From Candidatus Zixiibacteriota bacterium (GTDB taxonomy: Bacteria; SM23-81), in NCBI GenBank assembly GCA_030628225.1, contig DAOVRJ010000004.1, positions 1 to 22,252 on the forward strand: a DNA stretch of 22,252 bases, in the 5' to 3' direction. Below the pieces are notes generated by a model. The model was not told where the DNA came from. It made no database searches and saw nothing but the letters and a program-made list of their open reading frames with translations. Of this stretch, positions 1 to 6,275 are shown one piece after another; position 1 is the stretch's first letter, and the number at the start of each line of letters is the position of its first letter. Both the position numbers and the translations under genes were made by a program.

Positions 1-159
1 AACCGGGTAGTCATGGAGATGAACATCGTACCGATATTCACCTATCGGCAAATCGCTGAATGTATGCAGAAAGATAAAAGATTCGCTAGCTTCGAACGTC
101 AAATTTTCAGCCTTGCGGGAACAGACCCGCTAGATTTGATGGCCGACAAGCTGTCATAG
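1..159 (+). CDS. Unrecognised ORF fragment cut by the window edge
   Basis: Frame 1 is open from the first base to a TAG at 157-159. The first ATG is at 13 and a second one follows at 19. The visible product has about 48 residues and a mixed charged composition (for example KDKRFASFERQIF). I do not recognise it. It may be the C-terminus of a longer gene that begins before the window, or chance. The gene after it is a broken antitoxin-like ORF, so this may also be accessory-region debris. Confidence that it is a real coding end is low. Confidence 0.3.
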   Translation, partial: NRVVMEMNIVPIFTYRQIAECMQKDKRFASFERQIFSLAGTDPLDLMADKLS

Positions 160-180
160 TCCAATTGACAAGGTGCAAAG

Positions 181-369
181 CTGGGTACAGCCGAAAAAGA
201 GGTTCGAAAGATGCTCGACAAGATTCCAGACGATACATCCTTGGAGGATATCCAATGCCACATATATGTTTGCCAAAATGTCGAACATGGGCTGAAAGAT
301 ATCAAAGATGGCCGAACTCTAAGTCAAGAAGAGATTGAGTGACGGATGTCCAAATGGCTCGAAAGATGA
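181..369 (+). pseudogene. Addiction-module antitoxin-like protein, interrupted by in-frame TGA
   Basis: Read in the frame of the ATG at 211, this stretch encodes TAEKEVRKMLDKIPDDTS, then LEDIQCHIYV and GLKDIKDGRTLSQEEIE. This resembles the small antitoxin-like proteins whose core is DDxSLEDIQYHIYV...G(L/R)xDxxxGRTxSxEEVxxRMxKWL and which sit beside RelE/ParE-type toxins. A TGA at 340-342 stops the frame. The next eight codons (343-366) read RMSKWLER, exactly the expected family C-terminus, and end in TGA at 367-369. The gene is therefore probably inactivated by one nonsense change, or by a sequencing error. No good start codon precedes residue TAEK; ATG 211 would drop the first conserved residues. 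A frame stop (TGA 166-168) lies just upstream. No toxin partner is visible. The family assignment is from remembered motif similarity. Confidence 0.5.
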
Positions 370-411
370 AGTGGGCTAAGGAAGCGTAGTTTCGTGCTGA
401 GGCATTAAACC

Positions 412-735
412 ATGTCGATGAAAAAGAGTAAAAAACATTCCAGACTTGATGTAGTACTAGGTGTTGCTTGGTACAGGCCAGAACAATGGAATCGTCTTCT
501 TGAGATAGCAGCGGACCGTGATGGCCTCGAAGACACCTATGAAGAATGGCTGCGCTTCGCGGAAAGAAGCCTTCCTCAACTCTCCAGACATGGAATCCTA
601 CCCCAAAAAGTTGATATTGACGTTGAAGAGTTATTGCAATGGTGCAATGATCAAAATTGTCCCGTTAATGCGAGTGCTCGTGTAAAATTCGTAGCTGAGA
701 AGTTAGTTCAACAACACAAAGTTGATGAAAAATAG
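412..735 (+). CDS. Conserved hypothetical protein, 107 aa
   Basis: A 107-residue soluble protein with no signal peptide or membrane helix. It begins with a basic stretch (MSMKKSKKHSR). Its core (LGVAWYRPEQWNRLLEIAADR, then DTYEEWLRFAERSL) recalls a small conserved bacterial family of unknown function with the same WYRPEQW and DTYEEW signatures. The C-terminal half (VDIDVEELLQWC...VNASARVKFVAEKL) matches the usual ending of that family, so the gene looks full length. The start is ATG 412 with a GAGG about ten bases upstream; ATG 418 is a possible alternative. It lies between the broken antitoxin-like gene and the first palindromic element, in a stretch typical of toxin-antitoxin and accessory genes. 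I cannot give a function. Confidence 0.75.
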   Translation: MSMKKSKKHSRLDVVLGVAWYRPEQWNRLLEIAADRDGLEDTYEEWLRFAERSLPQLSRHGILPQKVDIDVEELLQWCNDQNCPVNASARVKFVAEKLVQQHKVDEK

Positions 736-854
736 CTTGACCCCCTAATATTTCGTTTTACCTGACCTGTGTTCCGCTCCTCTTCGTGCAGACAGGAGAA
801 CTTTATTCTTAGCTTGACTAAACATGAGAGAAGAAATTAAGCAAAACTATAGCT

Positions 855-925
855 CCTTGCGGATGTTATCATCCACAAGGAAAACGAAGAAAGTTGCCTT
901 GGATGATAACATCCACGGTGAGCAA
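855..925 (+). repeat. Two-hairpin palindromic element, copy 1 (complete)
   Basis: Hairpin A is 855-880: arms CCTTGCGGATG and CATCCACAAGG around loop TTAT, with one mismatch in the 11-bp stem. A 16-nt spacer follows (AAAACGAAGAAAGTTG, 881-896). Hairpin B is 897-918: arms CCTTGGATG and CATCCACGG around loop ATAA. The tail TGAGCAA (919-925) ends the element. The cores of A and B are reverse complements of each other, so A can also pair with B. The element lies directly in front of hicB. There is no T-run after either hairpin, so a simple terminator is unlikely. Confidence 0.85.
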
Positions 926-945
926 AAGTAAAAAGGAGTGTTGAA

Positions 946-1137
946 GTGGAAAAGATGAGGTACGTATACTGGAAAGATAAAGATGTGTGGCTGGGTTATT
1001 TCCAAGAATTCCCAGACTACATGACGCAAGGAGTGAGTATTGACGACTTGAAAGAACACCTTGCCGACCTCTATAAAGACTTAACGAGTGGGAAGATCCC
1101 CGGCGTTCGCCGTGTCGCGGAGCTTGAGGTGTCGTGA
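946..1137 (+). CDS. hicB: HicB-family antitoxin, short form
   Basis: A 63-residue protein related to HicB antitoxins. It has the partial RNase-H-like fold signature with YVYWKDKDVWLGYFQEFPDY, matching the usual (Y/F)...GxF.E(F/L)PGC/DY...TQG pattern, followed by a helix (VSIDDLKEHLADLYKDL). The family normally neutralises HicA and autoregulates the operon. This short form has no obvious C-terminal DNA-binding domain after the core. Translation probably starts at GTG 946, because AGGAG at 934-938 is seven bases upstream; ATG 955 is too far from it. The stop overlaps the start of hicA by four bases (GTGA), so the two are co-translated in the order antitoxin then toxin. The palindromic element copy 1 lies immediately upstream and could carry regulatory sequence. 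Confidence 0.85.
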   Translation: MEKMRYVYWKDKDVWLGYFQEFPDYMTQGVSIDDLKEHLADLYKDLTSGKIPGVRRVAELEVS

Positions 1138-1319
1138 AAAGAAGAGATTTGATCAAACAGCTTGAAGCGAAGGGCTGTCTCCTTATCCGCCATGGTGGGA
1201 GGCATGACTGGTACCAAAATCCAAGGACGAAGGTGTCTCAGCCCGTGCCACGACACAGGGAAATCAATGAACGCCTGGCTAATCACATCATCAACATGCT
1301 GAAAGATTACGGTGGATAA
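1134..1319 (+). CDS. hicA: HicA-family mRNA interferase toxin
   Basis: A 61-residue HicA/YcfA-type toxin with a dsRBD-like fold. The N-terminal KRRDLIKQLEAKGCLLIR is the expected first helix and strand. It is followed by HGGRHDWYQNP, where the HGG-(R/S)H segment carries the catalytic histidine of the family, and by VPRHREINERLANHIINML, matching the family's P.H.EI..GT....I....G ending. HicA cleaves mRNA and blocks translation until bound by HicB. The start is GTG 1134, overlapping the hicB stop. No transmembrane or signal sequence is present. Length is normal for the family, so the module looks intact. Element copy 2 begins 27 bases after the stop. Confidence 0.88.
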   Translation: MKRRDLIKQLEAKGCLLIRHGGRHDWYQNPRTKVSQPVPRHREINERLANHIINMLKDYGG

Positions 1320-1345
1320 CAAGCCTCTGGGGCAAACGCCCACCG

Positions 1346-1418
1346 CTCCTTGTGGATGTGATCATCCACAAGGAGAGCAGAGAAAGCTGCCGTGGCTGAT
1401 AACATCCACGGCGAGCAA
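1346..1418 (+). repeat. Two-hairpin palindromic element, copy 2 (complete)
   Basis: Hairpin A is 1346-1375: a perfect 13-bp stem with left arm CTCCTTGTGGATG, loop TGAT and right arm CATCCACAAGGAG. Measured from the same point as copy 1, the spacer is again 16 nt (AGAGCAGAGAAAGCTG, 1374-1389). Hairpin B is 1390-1411: CCGTGGCTG, loop ATAA, CATCCACGG, with one mismatch, extendable by a G-C pair to 1389-1412. The tail is CGAGCAA (1412-1418). It lies between hicA and the next gene, whose ribosome binding site (GAGGAG) starts directly after the tail. Confidence 0.88.
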
Positions 1419-1427
1419 GAGGAGCAG

Positions 1428-1784
1428 ATGAAAAATCGAAGGGCAATTCAAGAGCGTTACCTTCGCGATGCAATTCCGGTTCGTCTAGGCGGTCTGGCGG
1501 CAGATCTGGCGCGGATTCAGTCCTTTTCGGACCATCCAGACCATCGGGAGACAGTCGAAAGCTTACTAGAGGAAAGCGCCCTGTTCATCGAGTGGACGGC
1601 TTCTGAGTTCGAATACGATGCGTGTGTCCAGCTAGCTGAGCTTCAACATCTGCTCGTTCGCTGGCGTCGCACCTGGGCGGAAATCTGGGCAAATGCATCT
1701 CTGCGCAGCGAAATCGCTCAACAGGCAGGGGAATGGTCACGGCGGATTATGAAAATTGCGGGGCTCTTGCCTGAATCAGGTTGA
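1428..1784 (+). CDS. Conserved hypothetical protein, 118 aa
   Basis: A soluble, mainly helical 118-residue protein with no signal peptide. Landmark segments are RAIQERYLRDAIPVRLGGL, AADLARIQSFSDHPDHRETV, LLEESALFIEWTA and RRTWAEIWANASLR. It recalls a conserved hypothetical family, seen in cyanobacteria and other environmental bacteria, with the YLRD.LPVRLGGLAADLARI...SLLEES..FIEWTA pattern. Function is unknown; the family often sits in accessory regions. I start it at ATG 1428 because GAGGAG lies five bases upstream. A longer in-frame start (GTG 1392) would begin inside hairpin B of element copy 2 and is rejected. It has no operon partner. Element copy 3 follows after about 50 bases. Confidence 0.75.
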   Translation: MKNRRAIQERYLRDAIPVRLGGLAADLARIQSFSDHPDHRETVESLLEESALFIEWTASEFEYDACVQLAELQHLLVRWRRTWAEIWANASLRSEIAQQAGEWSRRIMKIAGLLPESG

Positions 1785-1834
1785 TATATGCGGCTCCAAA
1801 TCTTCTCCGTACCATGGAATGCTCTTTCAGATAG

Positions 1835-1879
1835 AAAGAAGAGAAAATTGCCGTGGATGATAACATCCACAGCGGGCAA
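1835..1879 (+). repeat. Palindromic element, copy 3 (hairpin B, spacer and tail only)
   Basis: The 16-nt spacer (AAAGAAGAGAAAATTG, 1835-1850) matches the spacers of copies 1 and 2. Hairpin B is 1851-1872: CCGTGGATG, loop ATAA, CATCCACAG. The tail is CGGGCAA (1873-1879). Hairpin A is not recognisable at its expected place (1809-1834). The copy sits between the 118-residue hypothetical and the secreted nuclease, in the same orientation as the others. Confidence 0.8.
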
Positions 1880-1910
1880 GGTACTGCATTGATCTCAGAA
1901 AGACGACCAT

Positions 1911-3434
1911 ATGATTTGTTGCGCACTGACACGAGCATTTACGGTCGCAGTAATAATAGTGGTCCTGGCCAGTATCGTCGGTGCGGCCGCGGACATGCCC
2001 CCCCAAGGTATAGTCATCGATGGTCTGTTCGGCGACTGGGCCGGTGTAACGCCCATCTACATGGATAAGGTCGGTGACCAGCTCGATTCAGAGATCGACT
2101 TCGGCGCCCTTAAGGTGGCCAGCGATTCCGCACGTATCTATCTCTATCTTGAGATCGGGGTGGAGCGGAACCTGCAGAACGACAACGAGATCGTGCTTTA
2201 CCTGGATACGGACAACTCCTGCGAAACCGGGCGCTCTGTCGGGGGAATCGGCGCCGAGATCGAATGGGCATTCGGCCGACGAGTCGGAGCGGCCTATCTT
2301 CCTGGCGATACGGTAGAGCTGAGCCCGGCGAATATCGGTCTGCGACAGGGACCAACGGTTACCTCCACCCGGTTCGAGATCTCGCTTGGTCGCAGCTCCA
2401 TGGTCAAGTGGGTGCCGCTCTTTCCCGGGGACTCCATAGCCATCCTCTTGCGCGACGAGGAAGAGGGGATCCAGGATGTGCTGCCGGATGTGCCGGGCAA
2501 ACTACAGATCGTCCTCAGCGACCAAAAGCCAGTCCAATATCCCCCCATTCCCATCGGTCGCCAAGATCCCGGTCATCTTCGCCTGGTCACCTACAACGTC
2601 CTCTTCGATGGTCTGTTCAAAAGACCCGGGTTGTTCCTGAGCATTCTGCGGGCCTTGGATCCCGACGTCATCTGTTTCCAGGAGATCTGGAATCACTCGG
2701 CCAAGCAGACGGCCGACATGGTCGCCCGGATGCTTCCCGATGCAACCTGGTACTCAGAGAAAAGCTTCGAGGGTGTGATCGTCAGCCGCTATCCGATCGT
2801 CGATTTCCACCCCACCGATGGGCAAAATGGTAACCTCTGGGCCCTGATCGATCTTCCCGACGAGCGCTTTGCCACCGATCTCTCCATTATCAATGCGCAC
2901 CCACCTTGCTGCGACAACAACGCCGGGCGCGAATTGGAACTGGACGCCATCGCCGCCTGGATCCGCGAACTCCAGTCCCCCGGCGGACGGGAGCTGGTTC
3001 CAGGTACGCCCATTGTGATCGCCGGCGACATGAATCTCGTTGGGCCCGCCCGGCAATTGGAGATCCTCCTGTCTGGCAGGATCGTTAACCAAGCGCTTTA
3101 CGGGCCATCCCATTTGCCGGACTGGGACGGCAGCGCCCTCGCCGATGTGATGCCCTACCACACGACCGGCCGCGAGGCATACACCTGGCGCAGCATCGAT
3201 AGATACGCCAGTTCATTCACTCCGGGTCGCCTTGACTATATCTTCTACTCCGACAGCGTGCTGAAACTGGGCAACCACTTCGTCCTGTGCACCCCGGAGA
3301 TGTCACCGGAGGAGCTGGCTGCTGCTGGTCTTGAGGCTTACAATACCGAAGTTGCCTCGGATCATCTGCCGGTGGTGGCCGACTTCATCTTTCCTCCGCC
3401 AGCCACAGGCAAGAAAACGGACAGGACGGAATAA
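1911..3434 (+). CDS. Secreted EEP-family (endonuclease/exonuclease/phosphatase) protein with N-terminal CBM9-like domain
   Basis: A 507-residue exported protein. Residues 1-27 form a signal peptide (MICCALTRAFTVAVIIVVLA, then small residues before AADMPP). Residues about 32-180 resemble a CBM9/DOMON-type beta-sandwich that often starts IDGxxxDW (IDGLFGDWAGV) and includes YLYLEIG and VLYLDTD. Residues about 224-497 are the EEP domain (AP-endonuclease/DNase I/sphingomyelinase superfamily): LRLVTYNVLFDG, VICFQEIW with metal-ligand Glu258, SFEGVIVSRYP, VIAGDMNLVG with Asp373 and Asn375, and the C-terminal SDHLPV with catalytic Asp484-His485. All expected active-site residues are present. The substrate cannot be read from sequence; a phosphodiester (DNA, phospholipid or sugar phosphate) is expected. 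ATG 1911 has only a weak ribosome site. Its GC content is clearly higher than that of the adaptor-permease genes downstream. A small membrane protein follows 16 bases after the stop. Confidence 0.85.
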   Translation: MICCALTRAFTVAVIIVVLASIVGAAADMPPQGIVIDGLFGDWAGVTPIYMDKVGDQLDSEIDFGALKVASDSARIYLYLEIGVERNLQNDNEIVLYLDTDNSCETGRSVGGIGAEIEWAFGRRVGAAYLPGDTVELSPANIGLRQGPTVTSTRFEISLGRSSMVKWVPLFPGDSIAILLRDEEEGIQDVLPDVPGKLQIVLSDQKPVQYPPIPIGRQDPGHLRLVTYNVLFDGLFKRPGLFLSILRALDPDVICFQEIWNHSAKQTADMVARMLPDATWYSEKSFEGVIVSRYPIVDFHPTDGQNGNLWALIDLPDERFATDLSIINAHPPCCDNNAGRELELDAIAAWIRELQSPGGRELVPGTPIVIAGDMNLVGPARQLEILLSGRIVNQALYGPSHLPDWDGSALADVMPYHTTGREAYTWRSIDRYASSFTPGRLDYIFYSDSVLKLGNHFVLCTPEMSPEELAAAGLEAYNTEVASDHLPVVADFIFPPPATGKKTDRTE

Positions 3435-3450
3435 TTCCAGGAGGTGAGCA

Positions 3451-3639
3451 ATGCGGAATGCGACGTTGGTACTGATCGCTCTGTCAGCAGTGGGCTTTGT
3501 TTTCGCGGTTGTCGGGACGTTGTTGGGCCGTTCCATCATTGGGGTAGCGTCTGAGGGTTTCTCCCGGGCCTGCACCAATCTGGCGCTGATCGCCATAGCG
3601 TTGCTGCTGGCTTCGGAGAAAAGGTCGGCCAAAAAATAA
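3451..3639 (+). CDS. Small membrane protein with two helices, 62 aa
   Basis: A 62-residue hydrophobic protein. It has two predicted membrane segments, about residues 4-25 (LVLIALSAVGFVFAVVGTLL) and 38-54 (ACTNLALIAIALLLA), joined by a short GRSIIGVASEGFSR loop and ending in a basic tail (SEKRSAKK). A near-perfect Shine-Dalgarno sequence AGGAGGTGA (3439-3447) sits just before ATG 3451, which strongly supports translation. It starts 16 bases after the nuclease stop, so the two probably form an operon. I do not recognise a family; it could anchor or help the secreted nuclease, but that is only context. The strong ribosome site contrasts with the weak one of the gene before it. Confidence 0.75.
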   Translation: MRNATLVLIALSAVGFVFAVVGTLLGRSIIGVASEGFSRACTNLALIAIALLLASEKRSAKK

Positions 3640-3713
3640 GTACATTCTTATTAAAACAGGCTGTTTGCGGATGTCTTATGCACAACGAAAGCCAGGCCCA
3701 GTGACATTCGTGA

Positions 3714-3758
3714 GTTGTTAGAAACAGAGCTGTGGATGATAACAGCCACAGCGAGCAA
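3714..3758 (+). repeat. Palindromic element, copy 4 (hairpin B, diverged spacer, tail)
   Basis: Hairpin B with its outer pair is 3729-3752: GCTGTGGATG, loop ATAA (3739-3742), CAGCCACAGC, with one mismatch. The tail is CGAGCAA (3752-3758). The preceding 16 nt (GTTGTTAGAAACAGAG) only partly resemble the other spacers. Farther upstream, 3665-3687 (TTGCGGATGT...CACAACG) looks like a decayed hairpin A, but at 43 nt rather than 16 nt. The copy precedes the adaptor gene of the transporter. Confidence 0.75.
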
Positions 3759-3791
3759 AATTCTTCCAGTACTCTCAAACTCGAGGCATTC

Positions 3792-4958
3792 ATGCTTTTC
3801 TCGAAATCAAGATTCATTATCGGTTTAATCCTCATCGCTATAATTGCCATTGGCATTGCTTATTTTGTCAACGGCAAGGGCACCGATGGCCGAGAAGGTG
3901 GGCCAAGATATAAAGAGGTTAAGGTGGAACGCGGTACTTTTCAGGTTGTTGTTACTGCCAACGGGGTGGTGAGACCCATCGATCGCATCGAGATGAAATC
4001 GAAAGCCAGCGGTCAAATTGAGGAATTGCCTGTAGAAGAAGGAGATTTTATTCGCAAAGGCCAGCTCATCGCCAGGCTCGATCAGAAAGATGAGCGGGCT
4101 GCCGTAGCCCAGATTCAAGCAGACTTCGATATAGCAAAGGCTGAACTGAAGCAAGCACAACGCATATTCGATCGCCGACATGAGCTATACCAAAAACGCC
4201 TCATTTCGGAGGAAGAGCAGGATCAAATCGAACTCAGTCTGACGGTGGCTAAGGGAAAGTTAGTACAAGCAAAAACCGCTTTAGAACGTGCTAAAGAGCG
4301 GTTAAATGAGTCGGTTGTCCGGGCCCCCATTGACGGGATTATTCTACAAAAATATGTCGAAGAGGGACAAATTATCGCCTCAGGGGTGAGCAATGTTGGT
4401 GGTGGAACCCCTATTGTCGATATTGCGGACATGAGTTCCGTTTACATTGAAGCGGGCATTGATGAGATCGATATCGGAAAGATTAGAGTCGGGCGAAGCG
4501 CGGTGGTTGTTGCAGAGGCTTATTCCCAGCTCAAGTTCGCTGGAAAGGTCGTTCGCATTGCCCCGGAGGCGAAAATCGAGCAGAATGTAACTCTGTTCAA
4601 TGTGATCGTAGAAGTTGAAAATACCGACGGCAAATTGAAATCCGGGATGAATACGACCATCGAAATTACCATTGTGAAGAAAGAAGACGTTCTTTTAGTT
4701 CCTGTCATCACGCTGCAGATGCCATCAGGGCCCAAAGGGCAATCGGATGAGCGGATGGTTCTCCTTAAACGAGATGATGAATATGTGCCACACCTAGTAA
4801 AAATTGGGCTGTTCGATTTTAAACAGGCGGAGATATTGTCGGGGCTCAACGAAGGCGACGTGCTTGGCGTTTCCATGACGTCGCGGTTGAAAGCAGAAAA
4901 TGAACAGATGGAAGAGAGAATACGAAGCAGTCGCGGCTTTGGCACCAGCGGCCGGTAG
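3792..4958 (+). CDS. HlyD/MacA-type periplasmic adaptor (membrane fusion protein)
   Basis: A 388-residue adaptor of a MacAB-like tripartite or ABC export system. Residues about 8-27 form a single membrane anchor (FIIGLILIAIIAIGIAYFV). A split lipoyl/biotinyl-like domain follows: SGQIEELPVEEGDFIRKGQ before, and VRAPIDGIILQKYVEEGQII after, a central coiled-coil hairpin (about residues 90-175, rich in A/E/K/Q, with YQKRLISEEEQDQIE at the turn). The C-terminal half has the beta-barrel domain (VYIEAGIDEIDIGKIRVG) and the membrane-proximal domain (LKSGMNTTIEI, LLVPVITLQ). I start at ATG 3792, with GAGG five bases upstream. A longer in-frame start at GTG 3732 would begin inside element copy 4 and is rejected. 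The permease gene starts 41 bases downstream. Confidence 0.9.
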   Translation: MLFSKSRFIIGLILIAIIAIGIAYFVNGKGTDGREGGPRYKEVKVERGTFQVVVTANGVVRPIDRIEMKSKASGQIEELPVEEGDFIRKGQLIARLDQKDERAAVAQIQADFDIAKAELKQAQRIFDRRHELYQKRLISEEEQDQIELSLTVAKGKLVQAKTALERAKERLNESVVRAPIDGIILQKYVEEGQIIASGVSNVGGGTPIVDIADMSSVYIEAGIDEIDIGKIRVGRSAVVVAEAYSQLKFAGKVVRIAPEAKIEQNVTLFNVIVEVENTDGKLKSGMNTTIEITIVKKEDVLLVPVITLQMPSGPKGQSDERMVLLKRDDEYVPHLVKIGLFDFKQAEILSGLNEGDVLGVSMTSRLKAENEQMEERIRSSRGFGTSGR

Positions 4959-4999
4959 ACATCGCCTTAAAAATCAATACGCTCTGATGGAATCGACAG

Positions 5000-6199
5000 A
5001 TGGTCCTAATTGAAAATCTGCTGTTGGCGCTTCATAGTCTGAAATCAAATCCCCTGCGATCGGTCTTGACCCTCATCGGGATATCTGTTGGAATTGGTGC
5101 TGTGCTTTACGTTGTAGTTCTTGGTGAGATCACCCAACGAAGCATTAACGAACGTTTGGAGTCCTTAGGATCGAACGTTCTCACTATACGCCCCGGTTTC
5201 TCTCGAAGACACGGCATTCGTACCGGAACCAACGTCGTCAATCTGAAATGGGATGATGCCAAAGAAATTGCCAGCACCTCGGAAGTCGTTGCTGTAACAG
5301 TACCAACTTATTCGGGACAGGGGGTTGTAGAATATAAAGATCAAAATTGGACAACCCGTATGAGCGGAACAACGCCGGCATATGAATTTGTCAATAAAGA
5401 TCATCCCATCGAAGGACGGTTTTTTGATCAGGATGAGCTAAACCGAAGAGCACGTGTTTGCATATTGGGCGCCACAGTCCACGAAAAGCTCTTCGGGATT
5501 GATTCACCCATCGGCGAATCGATTTTGATCAAATCAAAGAGATTTACAGTTATCGGATTATTGGGGGCAAAAGGGGAAAGCTGGTCTAATCCTGATGATC
5601 AGGTGTTTATTCCTCTGACAACCGCCCAGGAGAGGTTGTATGGGGTGGACCATCTCTCCAGCATTTTGGCGCAGATGCGATCTGTGGACGATTATGACGA
5701 AGCGCTTTTTGATGTTGAGACCATATTGCGGAGAAATCATCGATTGCGCCCGGAGCAGGACAATGATTTCCGGGTCAGGCGACAGGACTTCTTTCTGTCA
5801 ACGATTCAAGAGACCAACAAGGAGATAGCCCATTTCATCATCATCATCGCCTGTGTGTCGCTGGTGGTCGGCGGTATCGGCATAGCCAATGTGATGTTGG
5901 TGGCAGTTACCGAGCGTATTCGTGAAATTGGCGTTCGGAGGGCAGTTGGGGCGAAGAAGATTCACGTTCTTGTTCAGTTTTTAACCGAAGCGATGATATT
6001 GGGGTGCCTGGGAGGGTTGTCAGGTGTGATTGGCGGCATGATTTTTAACCACTTTAAGATAGGGTCCGGATTCGTTTTGCCGTGGAACTGGATGGGGTAC
6101 AGTTTTTTCATCTGCGCCGGTATCGGTGCCCTCGCCGGTCTCTATCCCGCTCTTCGTGCTTCCAATGAAAATGTCATCGATGCCCTGAGATATGAGTAA
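5000..6199 (+). CDS. MacB/FtsX-family ABC transporter permease
   Basis: A 399-residue permease of the MacB family, lacking the nucleotide-binding domain. An N-terminal helix (about residues 19-42, SVLTLIGISVGIGAVLYVVVL) precedes a periplasmic MacB_PCD domain (about 45-265, with SLGSNVLTIRPGFSRR and FGIDSPIGESILI). Three C-terminal helices form the FtsX domain (about 275-300, 328-350 and 365-385), with the cytoplasmic coupling motif ERIREIGVRRAVGAKK between the first two. It ends GLYPALRASNENVIDALRYE, the usual family end, so it is complete. Such permeases dimerise and work with a separate LolD/MacB-like ATPase and an adaptor, here the gene 41 bases upstream. No ATPase is encoded between or directly beside them, so it must be encoded elsewhere. 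The ribosome site is weak. Confidence 0.9.
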   Translation: MVLIENLLLALHSLKSNPLRSVLTLIGISVGIGAVLYVVVLGEITQRSINERLESLGSNVLTIRPGFSRRHGIRTGTNVVNLKWDDAKEIASTSEVVAVTVPTYSGQGVVEYKDQNWTTRMSGTTPAYEFVNKDHPIEGRFFDQDELNRRARVCILGATVHEKLFGIDSPIGESILIKSKRFTVIGLLGAKGESWSNPDDQVFIPLTTAQERLYGVDHLSSILAQMRSVDDYDEALFDVETILRRNHRLRPEQDNDFRVRRQDFFLSTIQETNKEIAHFIIIIACVSLVVGGIGIANVMLVAVTERIREIGVRRAVGAKKIHVLVQFLTEAMILGCLGGLSGVIGGMIFNHFKIGSGFVLPWNWMGYSFFICAGIGALAGLYPALRASNENVIDALRYE

Positions 6200-6275
6200 G
6201 TAAAGCAATCGCTCTGTGTTTATTTGGCAATCAAATAGCAATGAAAGAACCTTGTGATTAAGGAGTTGGAGTTTT

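Noticed and set aside
2110-3161. Long antisense and alternate-frame ORFs within the nuclease gene
   Set aside because: They are shadows of a GC-rich coding frame; the + frame has a signal peptide and full EEP motifs.
3664-3725. attC-like site (GCACAACG ... GAGTTGTTAGAAAC)
   Set aside because: The ends superficially resemble RYYYAAC and GTTRRRY, but the right box is GTTAGAA, pairing is poor, and there is no integrase. It is better read as a decayed hairpin A plus random sequence.
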